Source: Prorocentrum cordatum
Lineage: Eukaryota; Sar; Dinophyceae; Prorocentrales; Prorocentraceae
DNA length: 32,500 nt
Direction of reading: 5' to 3'
Assembly: GCA_963575745.1 (NCBI GenBank)
Contig: CAUYUJ010001759.1
Coordinates: forward strand, 1-32,500
Each line of letters opens with the position of its first letter. The first letter of the stretch is position 1. Of the stretch, positions 8,503-15,980 are shown one piece after another. A program made the position numbers and the translations under genes. The notes under the pieces were generated by a model that saw nothing but the letters and a program-made list of their open reading frames with translations, ran no database searches and was not told the DNA's origin.

Positions 8503-9207
8503 CTCCTCCTCCTCCTCCTCCTCCTCGTCGTCCTGGTCCTGGTCCTCGTCCTCCTCCTCCTCCTCTCCTCCTCTTCCTCCTCCTTCTCTTCTTCCTCCTC
8601 CTCTTCCTCGTCCTCGTCCTCGTCCTCGGTCTCCTCGTCCTCCTCCTCTTCCTCCTCCTCTTCATCCTCCTCGTCCTCCTCTTCCTCCTTTTCCTCGTCC
8701 TCCTCGCCTCCTTCTCCTCCTCTCCCCCTCCTCCTCCCTTCTCCTTCCTCCTTTCTCTTCTCCTCCCCCTCCCCCTCCTCTCCGCCTCCTCCTCCTCCTC
8801 TCCTCCTCCTCCTCCTCCCCCTCCTCTACTCCTCCTCTCTTCCCCCCCTCCTACTTTCTCTATCTTCCTCCTCTTCCTTTCCTCCTCCACCTCCTCCTCC
8901 TCCTCCTCTCTTCCTCCTCTTCTCCTCTCCTCTCCTCCTCCTCCTCCTCTCCTCTCTTCCTTTCCTTTACCTCCTCCTTCCTCCTCCTCTCCCTCCTTCC
9001 TCTTTTCCTCCTCCTCCCTCCTCCTCTCCTCCCTCCTCCTCACCTCCTCCCCCTCTTCCCCTCCCCCTCCTCGTCCTCGTCCTCGTCCTCGTCTCCGTCC
9101 TTGTCCTCTCGTCCTCGTCTCCCCCGTCCCGTCCTCGTCCCCTCCTCTTGCTCCTCTCTTGCTCCTCTCTTTCTCTCCTCCTCCTCTCTCTCCTCCTCCT
9201 CCTCCTC

Positions 9208-9238
<31 letters not shown>
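8503..9238. repeat. 735-bp pyrimidine-rich (TCC)n-derived tract
   Basis: The plus strand is almost purely C and T: CTCCTCCTC with TTC, CCC and CTCGTC variants. Rare G bases fall mainly in two CTCGTC sub-arrays, at about 8523-8700 and 9070-9140. The last 60 bp before 9238 are pure TCC. Strand asymmetry this strong can form triplex (H-) DNA. The Ser/Leu/Pro-rich plus-strand and Arg/Glu-rich minus-strand frames are artefacts of composition. Confidence 0.97.
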
Positions 9239-9239
<1 letters not shown>

Positions 9240-9249
9240 TCTTGCCCGT

Positions 9250-9378
9250 ATGCGCAGGCTGCGGGAGCCGGCCGAGACTGGCAGCTGCGACCTGCACAGG
9301 GAGTCCAACAAGGACTACGTCCTGTCGCTGGAGCTCGGGCGCTGCGGCCACGGCAGGTCGGACGCGGACGCCGTGTGA
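9250..9378 (+). CDS. Possible exon or short coding sequence with strong GC3 bias
   Basis: From CTG at 9259 to GTG at 9375, 38 of 39 codons end in G or C, while first and second positions are mixed. That is the pattern expected of dinoflagellate coding sequence. The peptide is hydrophilic and contains GSCDLHRESNKDYVLSLELG, which I do not recognise. Two readings fit. In one, an exon starts after the acceptor-like GCGCAG at 9257, preceded by a long pyrimidine tract. In the other, a 42-residue frame starts at ATG 9250. It ends either at TGA 9376-9378 or at a GT donor at 9373 (GTGTGAGC). No flanking exon was found, so this may be a relic. The function is unknown. Confidence 0.35.
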   Translation: MRRLREPAETGSCDLHRESNKDYVLSLELGRCGHGRSDADAV

Positions 9379-9612
9379 GCAGAGGGCACCCAGGGCGTCT
9401 TTCTGGGGCAACGTCAGGGGAGGAATGGGCTGGACACCTTAGGCGATGCTCAAGAAAACTTAAATTTTCGGCCAGAGTCTCGATTATTCTTAATGTTTCA
9501 ACGTAAATCTTAAGATTTTGATCGAAATCTTGGGTTTTTATTCCAGTTCTGAGACTATGAATTTCTTAACCCATGATCTCTTAAGCATTTCGCAGGGTGG
9601 ACGCTTCGAGGC
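9379..9612. other. AT-richer spacer
   Basis: The part at 9450-9590 is clearly less GC-rich than its surroundings and repeats AATCTTAAGATTTTGATCG-like words. No gene is seen. Confidence 0.5.
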
Positions 9613-9768
9613 TCGAGGTTTTCGGACGTTGTCGTCGGTTTTCGGAAGGTTTCCAGCCTCGGGGTGCGTTTTAGCAGCCGCGCCTCGCCGAAAACGTTCC
9701 ACGGGTGCCCGGATCGTCCCGACTGCACGCCGGAGACCCAAGTTATGACCAGAAAACCTGACGACGAC
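9613..9768 (+). mobile_element. MITE-like family X, copy 1
   Basis: The unit runs from GAGGTTTTCGGACG through GCCGCGCCTCGCCGA and GGATCGTCCCGAC to ATGACCAGAAAACC. It aligns over its full length with 9960-10135 in reverse complement and with 11160-11315. Ends show a short imperfect inverted repeat around GGTTTTCGG. It is non-coding and about 155 bp. Confidence 0.6.
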
Positions 9769-9959
9769 ACTGGGGTGGACGGGCTCAGGGGGGGATGCAT
9801 CGACTTCCAATCGCTCATTCATCGCCGACAGGGGTCCGATAGCCCGCCCGGCCCAAGATGGCGCGGATTCGCCGTCCGGGGGTAATCGCCGATCTATTGG
9901 CGATCTATCGCCGATTCCCGCTCTATGTTTCTCCCCCTGAGCAGGTCCCCCTCAGTGAT

Positions 9960-10135
9960 CCTCATCGTGTGGTTTTCGGGCCATACTTCGGGTCTCCGGC
10001 GGCCGTTCGGGACGATCCAGGCACCCCCGGCCCCCATTGCGTCCTCGGCGAGACACGCAGCTGCTGGAAGGCCTCCCGAGGCTGGACGGCCTCCGAGCAC
10101 CAGCGACAGGGCCCGAAAACCTCAGGCCTCGAACC
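9960..10135 (-). mobile_element. MITE-like family X, copy 2 (inverted)
   Basis: Reverse complement of the unit described at 9613. Direct repeats of about 30 bp (CTCTATGTTTCTCCCCCTGA before, CTCGATGTCTCCCCCTCTTG after) lie on either side at about 9921 and 10150. They may be a long target duplication or part of the host repeat. Confidence 0.6.
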
Positions 10136-10192
10136 TCGCCGACTCGCGCTCGATGTCTCCCCCTCTTGAGCTGGTCTCCCCCCCCCAACGTT

Positions 10193-10347
10193 TCAATAGG
10201 GAAAAAAGCACACAGACACAATTAATCGTCGATTCCCTAGAAAACATAGGAAAATATGGGAACTGGGGGGGAAGGCAAAAACCCGGAAAACATGGGAAAA
10301 CATAGGGAATCTTTCCATTTGCGTGTGTTTCTTTGTGTGTCCTGGGG
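10193..10347 (+). mobile_element. 155-bp short element with 13-bp target-site duplication, copy 1
   Basis: CCCCCCCAACGTT occurs at 10180-10192 and again at 10348-10360. The 155 bp between begin TCAATAGGGAAAAAAGCACA and end GTGTGTCCTGGGG. A second copy of identical length lies at 16696-16850 with its own, different duplication; the two align end to end by eye at roughly three quarters identity. The ends are weakly self-complementary (CACACAGACACA against TGTGTTTCTTTGTGTGT). No coding capacity. Duplications of differing length suggest LINE-mediated (SINE-like) insertion, but inverted ends suggest a MITE. Confidence 0.8.
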
Positions 10348-10360
10348 CCCCCCCAACGTT

Positions 10361-10560
10361 GCCCCTCGGTGCGCGGCCGTCCCGGGCGGGCGGACAAGCC
10401 AGCCGCCTGCGCAGCGGCCGCGCGCGCGCGCGCCCCCTCGGCGGGCCGGACGGGGGGCCGCCGAGGTCCGCCGGCGGCGCTGGAGAGAGAGTCGGCGGCT
10501 GCCACGGGGGCGGGCAGCCCGGGGGAGGCATGGAGAAGGTCGAGGCCTGCTAGATTCGAC
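10361..10560. other. Very GC-rich stretch without recognised content
   Basis: The segment includes a GCGCGCGCGC run. Open frames exist in several phases because stop codons are rare at this composition. No motif was recognised. Confidence 0.5.
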
Positions 10561-10741
10561 TACTCCAGATTTCGTAATGAAAGGGAGGGGGTCTGGACCC
10601 TCCAAGACAAGCCATTTCAGACCTCCCCCGTGGGAGAACCCTCCAAAACATCGTCCTCAGACCCCCCCAGGCCCTCCAAGATAGCCTGGAAGAGACTCCT
10701 CGAAATGAGACACCCCTCCCTTTATTACGAAATCTGGAGTA
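10561..10741 (+). mobile_element. TA-flanked 181-bp MITE (mariner-like ends), copy A
   Basis: Ends are near-perfect inverted repeats of about 28 bp: TACTCCAGATTTCGTAAT and AAAGGGAGGGG at the left, the complement at the right, closing in CTGGAGTA. TA on both sides fits the target duplication of Tc1/mariner elements. Two further copies lie at 28910-29090 and 29178-29359, and internal sequence is conserved among all three. Non-coding. Confidence 0.85.
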
Positions 10742-10914
10742 CACGTAAGAGTGACCCTTCGCCGGAGTGACCTTTGGTGCGTGCTCACTGGGGTCCCCCG
10801 ATCGCCGCGCTCGCTGCGATGGTAGCGTCCTGCGCACCTGTGTTTGGCCGCCTCGCGCCCCCCAAGAAGCCGCGCGCACCAAAGGTCACTCTTGCCCAGG
10901 GTCACTCTTACGTG
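10742..10914 (+). mobile_element. 173-bp MITE-like element with 42-bp inverted ends
   Basis: Left end CACGTAAGAGTGACCCT then AGTGACCTTTGGTGCG. The right end, CGCACCAAAGGTCACTCT then AGGGTCACTCTTACGTG, is the inverted copy. About 8 of 42 positions differ, mostly in one block. It abuts copy A of the TA-flanked MITE on the left and the next element on the right with only a few bases between. A diverged relative of its right portion is at 17600-17733. Confidence 0.75.
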
Positions 10915-10919
10915 CAGCC

Positions 10920-11125
10920 GATAGATGGGGTCGGAGTAGATGGGGTCGGAGGATCGCGCCGCATCGACGAGGCATCGCCGATGCGGCTCGATGCGGAGCC
11001 TGATTTCCTTCGCGCCGACGTTGCCGATGCATCGCCGATGCATCGCCGATGCCTCGGCGATGCATCACCGATGCCTCGGCGATGCGGCGCGATCCTCCGA
11101 CCCCATCTGCTCCGATCCCGTCTGG
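10920..11125 (+). mobile_element. About 206-bp MITE-like element with 44-bp inverted ends and GCCGATGCATC interior
   Basis: Left end GATAGATGGGGTCGGAGTAG then ATGGGGTCGGAGGATCGCG. The right end at 11080-11125 is the inverted copy. The interior is a GCCGATGCATC / GCCTCGGCGATGC short repeat, itself rich in palindromes. A second copy is at 15450-15655, where the right end is well preserved. Confidence 0.75.
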
Positions 11126-11159
11126 GAGGCCTCTAGATGAGGGAACAAGTGTTCGGCTT

Positions 11160-11315
11160 GAGGTCTGAGGTTTTCGGGCAGCTTCGTCGCTCCTCGGCGG
11201 TGTGCGGGCCACGGGATGGCTCCCGGCAGCTGCGCCTCGCCGAGGGCGCTCCGGGGGTCCCGGAGCGTCCCGACTGGCCGTGGGAGAGCCGAGCTGGGAC
11301 CCGAAGACCTCAGGT
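11160..11315 (+). mobile_element. MITE-like family X, copy 3
   Basis: Shares GAGGTTTTCGGGC, CAGCTGCGCCTCGCCGAGG, GAGCGTCCCGAC and GACCCGAAGACCTCA with copies 1 and 2 in the same order. Non-coding. Confidence 0.55.
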
Positions 11316-11587
11316 GGTGGGCCGACCCTCGGGTCACGGCGTCGCATTTCGCCCACAACGGGCGATGTTGTGCCCTGCCTCGGGCCCGAGGATCCTCACG
11401 GATTGATCCTACTCGAGAGATGCAGTGGAAAATTGGGGTTTGCAACAGGAGCTCGACCACCAGAGACCCTCCACAAGAAGCCCAACCCCGAGACCCCAGG
11501 ACGTCCGTTGACTTTTGGTGCTGGAACGTCGCGCGCCTTCCGCAGCAAAGCCATCAGAGCCCAAGAAACCCAGGGCACCCTGGAGGC
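11316..11587. other. No recognised feature
   Basis: GC-rich, open in several frames, without protein motif, period or inverted ends. Confidence 0.4.
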
Positions 11588-11765
11588 AAGCAGGATGTTT
11601 CTTGGCACGGGCCCCCACTGTAAGCGACGCTCCATCGGCGCCACCTCCCTAGACGCTGCTCGATGCCACTCGACGGTTCCCACGATCTGCCACCGAACGC
11701 GGGGAGGGGGCCGCCCTCCTCGTCGCGGCGGCGATGTTTCTTGGCATGGGCCTCCACTGTAGGCA
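11588..11765. repeat. Duplicated segment GATGTTTCTTGGCA, 139 bp apart
   Basis: GATGTTTCTTGGCACGGGCC plus CCACTGTA at 11594 recurs as GATGTTTCTTGGCATGGGCC plus CCACTGTA at 11733. Flanking similarity fades quickly, so this is a short tandem duplication or two element ends. Confidence 0.5.
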
Positions 11766-11849
11766 GGCCGAGCTCTTGTGAGCGATGCTGCAGTCTTCCA
11801 GGGGGCTCCGAGCGCCCATGGGTCCTCGACGTGGCTGCCCAGCGGATGC

Positions 11850-11976
11850 GGGAAAGGGGGGAGGGAGAGGAGGGGGAGGAGGAGGAGGAGGAGGAGGAGG
11901 AGGAGGAGGAGGAGGAGGAAGAGGAGGAGGGGGAGGAGGAGGAAGAGGAGGAGGAGGAGGAAGAGGAGGAGGAGGA
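11850..11976. repeat. (GGA)n array
   Basis: GGA units with GAA interruptions on the plus strand, about 125 bp. Confidence 0.97.
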
Positions 11977-12316
11977 CCAATGTAAACCGAAGAGTCATCA
12001 ACGAGGTTGGAATTAACCCTCCCTCCAAGCTCCCTCTTCATAGGCCCCTGCAACGGTTCATTTCCATGAGTGGAATTGCCTCGTTGGAAGACAACCGTTT
12101 GAAGAAAATGAAGCATGCCAAAACAGTGTTCTCAGGATTCAACACCACGGATCAATCTAAATACTACGTCTTGAAGATCCGGAATGGTGCCAGAACACCA
12201 TTTTGGGGACTTCAATACCGCGAATCAGCGTAATTGTTGCACCCGCATAATCCTGAACCCTTCCAAACATTATTCCCAAACCTCTTGTGGTGTTGGGTAT
12301 TCGTTTTGAATAGAGC
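11977..12316. other. AT-richer unique stretch ending in a satellite leader
   Basis: The segment has ordinary complexity and lower GC than its neighbours. A plus-strand frame is open to 12233 but shows no motif I know. The end, TATTCGTTTTGAATAGAGCA at about 12299-12318, resembles sequence at 30740 and 31003, upstream of the related satellite. Confidence 0.4.
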
Positions 12317-12319
12317 AGT

Positions 12320-12377
12320 GTGGTCTCCGCCTCCTCCTCCTCGCCCTCTCCTCCTCTCCTCCTTCTCTCCTGTTTCC
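12320..12377. repeat. (TCC)n tract before satellite A
   Basis: Pyrimidine run CTCCTCCTCCTCGCCCTCTC and similar. A comparable tract precedes satellite B at about 31035-31080. Confidence 0.8.
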
Positions 12378-12394
12378 TCTCGTGCCGTCGGGCT

Positions 12395-13457
12395 GCGATC
12401 TGCGCACCTGTCGCCACTTTCGTGGGCTCCTGGGAGGCCCAGCGGAGGTACGCCGTACGCGGACCACCTCGGGACCTCGCCGCCCCCTGGGGGGCTTGCG
12501 ATCTGCGCACCTGTCGCCACTTTCGTGGGCTCCTGGAAGGCCCAGCGGAGGTACGCCATACGCGGACCACCTCGGGACCTCGCCGCCCACCTGGGGGGCT
12601 TGCGATCTGCGCACCTGTCGCCACTTTCGTGGGCTCCTGGGAGGCCCAGCGGAGGTACGCCATACGCGGACCACCTCGGGACCTCGCCGCCCCCTGGGGG
12701 GCTTGCGATCTGCGCACCGCCACTTTCGTGGGCTCCTGGGAGGCCCAGCGGAGGTACGTCATACGCGGATCACCTCGGGACCTCGCCGCCCCCTGGGGGG
12801 CTTGCGATCTGCGCACCTGTCGCCACTTTCGTGGGCTCCTGGGAGGCCCAGCGGAGGTACGCCATACGCGGACCACCTCGGGACCTCGCCGCCCACCTGG
12901 GGGGCTTGCGATCTGCGCACCTGTCGCCACTTTCGTGGGCTCCTGGGAGGCCCAGCGGAGGTACGACATACGCGGACCACCTCGGGACCTCGCCGCCCCC
13001 TGGGGGGCTTGCGATCTGCGCACCTGTCGCCACTTTCGTGGGCTCCTGGGAGGCCCAGCGAAGGTACGCCATACGCGGACCACCTCGGGACCTCGCCGCC
13101 CCCTGGGGGGCTTGCGATCTGCGCACCTGTCGCCACTTTCGTGGGCTCCTGGGAGGCCCAGCGGAGGTACGCCATACGCGGACCACCTCGGGACCTCGCC
13201 GCCCCCTGGGGGGCTTGCGATCTGCGCACCTGTCGCCACTTTCGTGGTCTCCTGGGAGGCCCAGCGGAGGTACGCCATACGCGGACCACCTCGGGACCTC
13301 GCCGCCCCCTGGGGGGCTTGCGATCTGCGCACCTGTCGCCACTTTCGTGGGCTCCTGGGAGGCCCAGCGGAGGTACGCCAAACGCGGACCACCTCGGGAC
13401 CTCGCCGCCCCCTGGGGGGCTTGCGATCTGCGCACCTGTCACCACTTTCGTGGGGCT
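12395..13457 (+). repeat. Satellite A: 103-bp tandem repeat, 11 units plus a partial
   Basis: GCGATCTGCGCAC recurs at 12395, 12498, 12602, 12705, 12804, 12908, 13011, 13114, 13217, 13320 and 13423. Spacing is 103-104 bp except one 99-bp unit that lost TGTC. Units are almost identical, so the array was recently amplified or homogenised. Because 103 is not a multiple of three, all six frames stay open with a three-unit superperiod, which explains the long repetitive open frames; none is likely to be a gene. A diverged relative lies at 31091-31985. Confidence 0.97.
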
Positions 13458-13639
13458 CTTCTTGCGCACTGCGGGTCCTTCAGAATGCCAGTCAGCATTG
13501 AGTGGTCCTGAGTATACTGGCCACATGTATAGAAAGGCTTGGGTACGTCACAGGGTAATTAAAGTTTTTTTCTGAATTTTCCCTTTTTTCCTGTTTTCCG
13601 CTTCTTTGTTCGGGGCGGAGGGCGCCGTACCCTTCGAGG

Positions 13640-13765
13640 CGGCTTACGAAGGGATTTCTTTTGTGCGGATTACACAGGGATTCCTTTTCTGGATGATTAC
13701 GAAAGGATTCCTTTCGTGAGGGAAGATAAAGGGATTCCTAAGGATTCCACGGCATTCGCAAACCA
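13640..13765. repeat. Degenerate repeat of AAGGGATTCCTTTT (about 32 bp)
   Basis: ACGAAGGGATTTCTTTTGTG, ACACAGGGATTCCTTTTCTG, ACGAAAGGATTCCTTTCGTG and ATAAAGGGATTCCTAAGG follow at about 30-bp steps. Each core is partly palindromic (AAAGGATTCCTTT). Confidence 0.7.
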
Positions 13766-13877
13766 AGATACACTACAACGCCGCACATTAGACAACACAG
13801 TGCGAACAAGTACATCATACACCAAAACACGCCGTTCAGCACACCATTCAACGCACCGCCACAATCCTCCATATTCC

Positions 13878-13998
13878 TTTTGGGAGCCTCTTGGGGACCA
13901 CTGGGAGGCATCGAAGGCCTCCGGGGCGCCTCTTTGGGCCCTCGTGGGGCACCCTTGGGACCCTCGCAGGCTATCTTGTGGCCATCTTGGAGAAGATC
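13878..13998 (+). repeat. CTTGGGG-type dispersed repeat, short copy
   Basis: GCCTCTTGGGGACCACTGGG, CCTCTTTGGGCCCTCG and ACCCTTGGGACCCTCG resemble the longer copies. No core is present. It lies just upstream of the retrogene. Confidence 0.5.
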
Positions 13999-14064
13999 GA
14001 TCGAAGAAGGGGTGAGGTTAATTAGGGCAGCCCCCCAGGAGGCAAAAATGGGCGCCCCAAACCT

Positions 14065-14086
14065 CCCGTATCCATTTTAGCTCAAC
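14065..14086 (+). other. Relict dinoflagellate spliced-leader sequence (DinoSL)
   Basis: The segment CCGTATCCATTTTAGCTCAA agrees with the conserved 22-nt dinoflagellate spliced leader (core CCATTTTGGCTCAAG) at 19 of 22 positions; mismatches are at 14071, 14079 and 14086. It lies 35 bp before the start codon of the Mei2-like gene, where a trans-spliced leader would be on the mRNA. In dinoflagellates such genomic relicts arise when a mature trans-spliced mRNA is reverse transcribed and reinserted. This is a fossil of mRNA recycling, not an SL RNA gene: there is no donor GT directly after it and no snRNA-like downstream part. Confidence 0.8.
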
Positions 14087-14121
14087 CAGCTAGGCTCGAT
14101 GTCCAAGCTGTATGGGTTTTG

Positions 14122-15042
14122 ATGTCCATTCCCCATCGACACATTTGCACACGGCTTGATACCTTCTTTCAGCCGATACCGGACAACATTGTTTGCGCCT
14201 CTGCGAACGCCTCGATGTCTCGAGACGCGTCCTTCATGACAAGGACAAGTGCACCTGGTGATGTACCCACGCAAGGCGATCTTATCGACTCACCGTGCTT
14301 CCTTTCCAGTGTATCGGTCAAAAAGGAAATGCGGGACGACGAGGATGCCGGGCACGTTGCGGAGCTTTCCAGCGGATCGATGTGTCGCATGCAGGCACAC
14401 ATGTTGAATCTGGATGTAGCGCTCTTTGCTCAGGAATCGGGCAGTGTGGGTACGCCCTTGAACGTGAAGGCGGCCGCCTTTGTTCCGAAAGTGGTACATG
14501 GTCAAATGGGCTCGAGCGCCGACCAGCGAACCACTGTAATGATGCGCAATCTGTCCACCACTTTATCCCGTGCCGAGCTGGTCGATTTGATTAGCAGCAT
14601 GGGCTTCGAGGGGCATTTCGATTTCGTGTATCTTCCGATGCGTCGCGCATCTGCGAACAATTTCGGATATGCGTTCGTGAATTTTCTGACCCATCAGCAC
14701 GTAGTGCGCTTTTGGATGGTCTTCCAAGGTTTCTCATCGTGGCCAGCATCTGGATGTCGCAAAATGTGTGACGTGCGTTGGGCAGAAGTGCAGGGATTAT
14801 GGGCGAACGTTGCGCTATATCACAAAAACACCATCCTGCACGAGCAGGACGTGCCAGATCACTACAGGCCCGCTCTGTTCCATTATGGTCGGCAGATTCT
14901 GCTCCCGCCCACGACCTCCGAACTCAGAGCGATGCTGAAGAGCTCGTGGACCCAGCCAAGGAAGGCAAAGATTCGCGGCTTTTGTGGGCAGTTCATCCGC
15001 GTTCCTATCCGCCCGAAAAGATGCACCACGCTCGCCGGGTGA
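14122..15042 (+). CDS. Mei2-like RNA-binding protein (C-terminal RRM), single-exon retrogene
   Basis: A 306-residue frame from ATG 14122 to TGA 15040-15042. Residues 136-264 match the C-terminal RNA recognition motif of the Mei2 / terminal-ear family (RRM_2): RTTVMMRNL opens the domain with RNP2 VMMRNL at 139-144, then FDFVYLPM, RNP1 NNFGYAFVNF at 179-188, VRFWMVFQGFSSW, and the family-typical VPDHYRPALF before LLPP. Residues 1-135 are not conserved. Mei2 proteins bind RNA; the fission-yeast founder controls entry into meiosis, but the targets of dinoflagellate members are unknown. The absence of introns, plus the relict leader upstream, indicates a retroposed gene. The domain is intact, so it may be functional. 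The ATG is the first in frame after the relict leader. GTGAGT overlaps the stop, so splicing onward is possible but not needed for a complete protein. Confidence 0.85.
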   Translation: MSIPHRHICTRLDTFFQPIPDNIVCASANASMSRDASFMTRTSAPGDVPTQGDLIDSPCFLSSVSVKKEMRDDEDAGHVAELSSGSMCRMQAHMLNLDVALFAQESGSVGTPLNVKAAAFVPKVVHGQMGSSADQRTTVMMRNLSTTLSRAELVDLISSMGFEGHFDFVYLPMRRASANNFGYAFVNFLTHQHVVRFWMVFQGFSSWPASGCRKMCDVRWAEVQGLWANVALYHKNTILHEQDVPDHYRPALFHYGRQILLPPTTSELRAMLKSSWTQPRKAKIRGFCGQFIRVPIRPKRCTTLAG

Positions 15043-15075
15043 GTTTTCCATTGCTGTCCTTGCTCGCCCACGGGG

Positions 15076-15121
15076 GAGGAGGAGGTGGAGGAGGAGGAGG
15101 AGGAGGAGGAGGAGGAGCAGG
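15076..15121. repeat. (GGA)n microsatellite after the retrogene
   Basis: GGAGGAGGTGGAGGAGGAGG and so on, about 45 bp. Frames through it (15120-15255) contain no known motif, although GAGCAG-GAG and CTG-GTGAGA at about 15118 and 15174 look superficially like splice sites. Confidence 0.9.
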
Positions 15122-15449
15122 AGGCGCTCTGGACGCAGAGCGTGCCGCGGCGCTGGAGAGCGCCTGGCCCTCTGGTGAGACCCGTCTGGGCATTTCGGCT
15201 GACGTCGATGAGGGAGGGCGAGGAGGAGGATTCGGATGCAACTCCTGGGATGTCAAATTCTGACTTTGCCCTGGTTCGAAATTCGTCTCAATCCGGTTTC
15301 ATCCCGCTTCATGTTCCTTAATCCCGTTTAAAATGCGGCTTAACCTCGCTTAATTCGAGGCCCAATCCAGCGTAACAGACCCCCAATGGTGTTGAATCCC
15401 TAATCCTTCCGACGGGGACCTCCCAGTAGCTGCCTCCAAAGGACGAGCA
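15122..15449. other. No recognised gene; short AATCCCGCTT-like words
   Basis: CAATCCGGTTTC, CATCCCGCTTCATG, TTAATCCCGTTT, TTAACCTCGCTTAA and CCAATCCAGCG follow within 15285-15375, suggesting an old short repeat. Nothing else is visible. Confidence 0.4.
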
Positions 15450-15655
15450 GACAGGATCGACAAAGGCTCTCGCCGCCTCGCCGCTGCATCGCCGAGGCAT
15501 TCGGCGATGCGCCCCGACGTGGAGCCCGACTTTCTCCACGCCAACGTCGCCGCTGCATCGCCGGCGTCGCGGGGGCATCGCCCATGCATCGTCGATGCAG
15601 CGCCGATGCGGCTCGATCGTCCGACCCCATCTGCTCCGACCCCATCTATCGAGTA
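15450..15655 (+). mobile_element. MITE-like element related to 10920-11125, second copy
   Basis: The interior (GAGCCCGACTTTCTCCACGC, CAACGTCGCCGCTGC) aligns with that of the first copy. The right end CCGACCCCATCTGCTCCGAC then CCCATCTATCGAGT matches its inverted end. The left end is degraded. The shared AGGAGGCCTCTA word appears 62 bp after this copy and directly after the first. Confidence 0.6.
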
Positions 15656-15837
15656 GGGGATCAACCACAGTTCTGGGGTAAGTCAATCCTGCATGTAAGC
15701 TCCTGCTCGAATCTAGGAGGCCTCTATGAAGGGGGGGGGGCGAAGGAGAGGCGGGGGGCAGCCGCCACTGGCTCTCCTGCCCGCCTGGGTTTGGCGCCTC
15801 GGCGCGCACCGCGGGCAACGCTTGCCGACAGCGTGAA

Positions 15838-15980
15838 GTCGGGCACGTCACGTCTTGCTACAGGAGGGAAACTCGAAAATAGTAAGACATAGTCAGGGGA
15901 CGATTGTTTGGGGAGCCTTTGTTGACTACTTGTGCGATCCTGTTTGCGTAGTTTTAAGCAGTCGTCCAACATCCGCCTGT
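15838..15980 (+). mobile_element. MITE-like element, family 1, diverged copy
   Basis: Left end GTCGGGCACGTC, then CTACAGGAGGGAAA; then AATAGT, ATAGTCAGGGGACGATTGTTT, and the right part CATCCGCCTGT, all in the order of the copy at 747-878. The outer right end is no longer recognisable. Confidence 0.6.

Noticed and set aside
7916-9506. Very long open frames on both strands (up to about 523 residues)
   Set aside because: They are produced by the stop-free (TCC)n tract: Ser/Leu/Pro on one strand and Arg/Glu/Gly on the other, in all phases at once. Only the short 9250-9378 part has codon structure.
12395-13457. CRISPR-like regular array
   Set aside because: Whole 103-bp units are conserved with no variable spacers, and the context is eukaryotic. 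It is a satellite.
12157-13575. Open frames of about 400 residues in five or six phases
   Set aside because: Satellite A lacks stops in every frame and its 103-bp unit rotates the phase, so the frames reflect the repeat.
14065-14086. Functional SL RNA gene
   Set aside because: No GT donor follows the leader-like segment, and no Sm-site or RNA hairpin part is evident; the Mei2-like frame follows directly.
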